Source: Cyclobacteriaceae bacterium
GTDB taxonomy: Bacteria > Bacteroidota > Bacteroidia > Cytophagales > Cyclobacteriaceae
NCBI GenBank assembly: GCA_025363495.1
Contig: JANYDR010000384.1
Location: 1-9,007, forward strand
DNA: 9,007 nucleotides
Direction: 5' to 3'
Each line of letters starts with the position of its first letter. The first letter of the stretch is position 1. This document shows, piece by piece, positions 7,218 to 9,007 of this stretch. A model generated the notes under the pieces. The model was given only the letters and a program-made list of their open reading frames with translations. It did not search any database and was not told the origin of the DNA. A program made the position numbers and the translations under genes.

Positions 7218-8392
7218 TGAATATTCAATCACTTCGTGCCGACACACCGGGCTGTAAAACAAAAATTCACTTCAACAACGCTGGATCTTCACTTCCACCA
7301 TTGCCGGTTCTAAATGCAATGACAGAATATCTCACGCTTGAAGCAACAAACGGAGGTTATGAAACCGCTGACTTCAAAGCGGCCGAGACGAATGGTTTTT
7401 ATAAAAGCATGGCGAAGCTTCTGAATTGCTCTCCTGAAAATATTGCTTTCACCTCCAGCGCCACAAGCTCATTCTCAAAAGCATTGTCCTGTATTCCGTT
7501 TGAAAAAGATGATCACATCCTGATTGCAAATGAAGATTACATCTCCAATCAAATCGTTTTTCTCTCAATGCAAAAACGATTTGGCATACGCCTTCTTCGT
7601 GCTAAAAGTCTTTCTGAGGGAGGCGTGGACATTGATGATATGAAGCGACTCATGGACAAGCATCATCCGAAACTTGTATCCATCAGCCACACTCAAACCA
7701 ATAGCGGATTGATACAACCGGCGGAAGAAATCGGAGAGCTTTGTCGTCAACGATCCATTCATTATTTGGTTGACGCCTGCCAGAGTGCCGGGCAGTTTCC
7801 TGTTGATGTAACAAAAATTCAATGCGACTTTCTTACTGGAACATTCAGGAAGTTTATGCGCGGACCACGCGGTGCAGGTTTTCTATTTGTCTCAGATAAA
7901 ATCTTAAAGACTTCTCTCGAACCACTTTTCATAGATATGCGTGGAGCCGATTGGAAGGAAAAAGATGTGTATACGCTTCGTTCCGATGCCCGGCGGTTCG
8001 AAGAATGGGAACTGCCTTATGCACTTGTCGTGGGAAGTAAGGCGGCAGTTGACTATTCTCTTGCCGTCGGGCTCGAAGAGATTGAAAAAAGAAATACCCA
8101 TCTCGGTCAGATCGTTCGCAAAGAGTTGTTGGATCTTGGCTTAACACTACTTGATAAAGGAAAACATCTCAGCAGCATTATCACCGCCAATATTCCAGGA
8201 AAGGAAAGCACGGAGGTGTTACAATTTCTCAGGAACAAAAACATCAACACTTCCATCACGCAGCGAAGCTCGGCCGTGATTGACTTTGACGCGAAAGGCG
8301 TTACCTGGGCATTACGAATTTCTCCACATTATTATAATACCGAGGACGAAATCGGGTTATTAGTGGAGGCGTTGAAAGAACTGATTAAGTGA
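7214..8392 (+). CDS. Aminotransferase class V-fold PLP enzyme (not a typical cysteine desulfurase)
   Basis: A 392-residue fold-type I PLP enzyme of the class V aminotransferase / cysteine desulfurase-like superfamily, cytosolic. Visible features: N-terminal F-N-N-A-G-S (20-25); S-H159-T-Q-T-N163-S-G; L-V-D187-A-C-Q190-S-A-G with the Asp that contacts the pyridine nitrogen; and the PLP lysine K213 in T-F-R-K-F-M-R-G-P-R-G. The C-terminal half has R-R-F-E-E-W-E (260-266) and H-Y-Y-N-T-E-D-E (372-379), typical of a subgroup often named cysteine desulfurase, isopenicillin N epimerase-like or EgtE-like by default. The catalytic Cys loop of SufS-type desulfurases (R-x-G-H-H-C) is absent; the comparable region reads R-S-S-A-V-I-D-F. 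Sulfur donation from cysteine is therefore unlikely, and a lyase, epimerase or transaminase role is open. The start overlaps the BI-1 stop (ATGA); the next codon, ATG at 7217, is an equal alternative. GGAAAG at 7203-7208 may serve as a ribosome-binding site. The Rieske gene follows within 10 bp. Confidence 0.93.
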   Translation: MMNIQSLRADTPGCKTKIHFNNAGSSLPPLPVLNAMTEYLTLEATNGGYETADFKAAETNGFYKSMAKLLNCSPENIAFTSSATSSFSKALSCIPFEKDDHILIANEDYISNQIVFLSMQKRFGIRLLRAKSLSEGGVDIDDMKRLMDKHHPKLVSISHTQTNSGLIQPAEEIGELCRQRSIHYLVDACQSAGQFPVDVTKIQCDFLTGTFRKFMRGPRGAGFLFVSDKILKTSLEPLFIDMRGADWKEKDVYTLRSDARRFEEWELPYALVVGSKAAVDYSLAVGLEEIEKRNTHLGQIVRKELLDLGLTLLDKGKHLSSIITANIPGKESTEVLQFLRNKNINTSITQRSSAVIDFDAKGVTWALRISPHYYNTEDEIGLLVEALKELIK

Positions 8393-8402
8393 CTTGAAAA
8401 TT

Positions 8403-8813
8403 ATGGAGAGAAGCGAATTTCTTAAAATTTTAGGCTCGGGCACCGTTCTCGCTTGCGCAGGTTGCATTGCCTCCTGTTCTCCGGATTATATCGATCCGGC
8501 AGCAACGAATGTCGATTTCACCCTGGATCTCACTCTTCCTGAAAATGCCACTTTAAACAACAACGGAGGATCGCTTGCAAAAAATGGAGTTGTTGTTGCA
8601 AGAATTACGTCGGGGGAGTTTGCGGCCATTAGTCAGATCTGTACACATCAAACCTTTAATGTCGTTTATCAATCGGGCACCCAAACCTTCTATTGTTCCA
8701 ATCACGGAAGTAAGTTTGATAAAGATGGTACAGCAATCGTCGGTCCGGCCACCAAGCCTCTCCACAAATATAACACTAAGCTAACCGGGACCAGTCTAAG
8801 AGTGTATTCCTGA
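8403..8813 (+). CDS. Small Rieske [2Fe-2S] lipoprotein
   Basis: A 136-residue protein with one Rieske domain. The N-terminus (M-E-R-S-E-F-L-K) leads into a short hydrophobic stretch and several cysteines. I-A-S-C25 is the best lipobox (C18 and C21 are weaker options), so it is probably a lipid-anchored envelope protein. Cluster ligands are C80-T-H82 and C98-S-N-H101-G-S. The extra cysteine pair that forms the disulfide in bc1/b6f-type Rieske proteins (C-x-H-x-G-C and C-x-C-H) is replaced by F85 and N100, and the usual Gly of box 1 is T84. The protein therefore resembles ferredoxin-type Rieske domains and would be expected to have a lower potential (inference from the family). I chose ATG at 8403, 10 bp after the upstream stop; a TTG at 8394 in the same frame adds three residues and is less likely. 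It is probably translated together with the PLP enzyme gene. The electron partner is not evident in the window. Confidence 0.92.
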   Translation: MERSEFLKILGSGTVLACAGCIASCSPDYIDPAATNVDFTLDLTLPENATLNNNGGSLAKNGVVVARITSGEFAAISQICTHQTFNVVYQSGTQTFYCSNHGSKFDKDGTAIVGPATKPLHKYNTKLTGTSLRVYS

Positions 8814-8824
8814 ATCATCTAATC

Positions 8825-8938
8825 CCACTGATTCCAATACGCCTTCGGCGTAAAACAACGTTGCTAACTGGCTAGCTTCGCATGCAGAGCCTTGCCACAG
8901 ATTCCAAGATCCTGTTGGGTAAAACTATATTTCTAACT
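8825..8938 (+). repeat. Two diverged direct copies of a 45-bp unit in non-coding sequence
   Basis: Copy 1 (8825-8869) and copy 2 (8895-8938) align end to end with one gap. Both start CCAC, one variable base, then GATTCCAA, and both end TAAAAC, six or seven variable bases, CTAACT. Only copy 1 contains a perfect 6-bp stem with a 3-nt loop (TACGCC-TTC-GGCGTA, 8838-8852). The copies are 25 bp apart. The first begins 11 bp after the Rieske stop codon. The stem could aid transcript termination or stability, but no U-tract follows it. Confidence 0.65.
8838..8852. terminator. Perfect short hairpin after the Rieske gene, possible 3' end of the operon
   Basis: TACGCC, loop TTC, GGCGTA: a 6-bp GC-rich stem beginning 25 bp after the Rieske stop codon. 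Its place at the end of a three-gene unit suggests a transcript 3' end. The sequence after it (AAACAACG) is A-rich rather than T-rich on the plus strand, so it is not a standard intrinsic terminator. It may simply be part of the repeat unit in which it sits. Confidence 0.3.
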
Positions 8939-9007
8939 TAAAATCGATCGAGCCTAGTTTATCAAGACCTTTGGATTCATCGCATTATTTTTTCTTTGTT
9001 CTTTTTG

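Noticed and set aside
8961..9007. T-rich right end as the 3' end of a minus-strand gene or the start of another dispersed repeat
   Set aside because: Minus-strand frames close within a few to about 17 codons of the edge and give no recognisable protein; too little sequence to decide.

Overview
The window looks like an ordinary chromosomal stretch of a Bacteroidota member, probably Cytophagales-like. This is inferred from moderate GC, short signal peptides ending in A-Q, A-rich start contexts without clear Shine-Dalgarno sequences, and the mix of gene families. There is no rRNA, tRNA, CRISPR array, insertion sequence, phage gene or defence system. No convincing undescribed multi-gene system was found. 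The least explained parts are the intergenic repeats.

Layout. From 1 to 1305 (minus) is a YtcJ-type amidohydrolase lipoprotein whose C-terminus runs off the left edge. It is divergent from a second, unrelated exported amidohydrolase of the imidazolonepropionase/prolidase-like group (1511-2812, plus). A roughly 104 bp imperfect palindrome lies between them. Next come two minus-strand genes: a MazG/YpjD-like nucleotide pyrophosphohydrolase (2896-3225) and an exported VanX/DdpX-type D-Ala-D-Ala dipeptidase (3355-4035). The dipeptidase is divergent, across only 29 bp, from a membrane-anchored penicillin-acylase-family Ntn hydrolase (4065-6461, plus). Three tightly packed plus-strand genes follow: a Bax inhibitor-1/YccA membrane protein, a class V aminotransferase-fold PLP enzyme and a small Rieske iron-sulfur lipoprotein (6513-8813). 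The last 194 bp are non-coding and carry two diverged copies of a 45 bp unit.

Function. Four of the eight proteins are exported hydrolases of amide or peptide-like bonds (two amidohydrolases, the dipeptidase, the acylase). This suggests envelope or scavenging metabolism, but nothing ties them into one pathway. The BI-1/PLP enzyme/Rieske set is probably one transcription unit, with a 4 bp overlap and then a gap of about 10 bp. Its joint role is unknown.

Repeats. Three intergenic elements (1381-1484, 2828-2909, 3249-3368) differ in sequence but share one design: short tandem units of about 10, 8 and 7 bp, placed in two opposed arms around a centre. Two of them supply the stop codon of a neighbouring gene.
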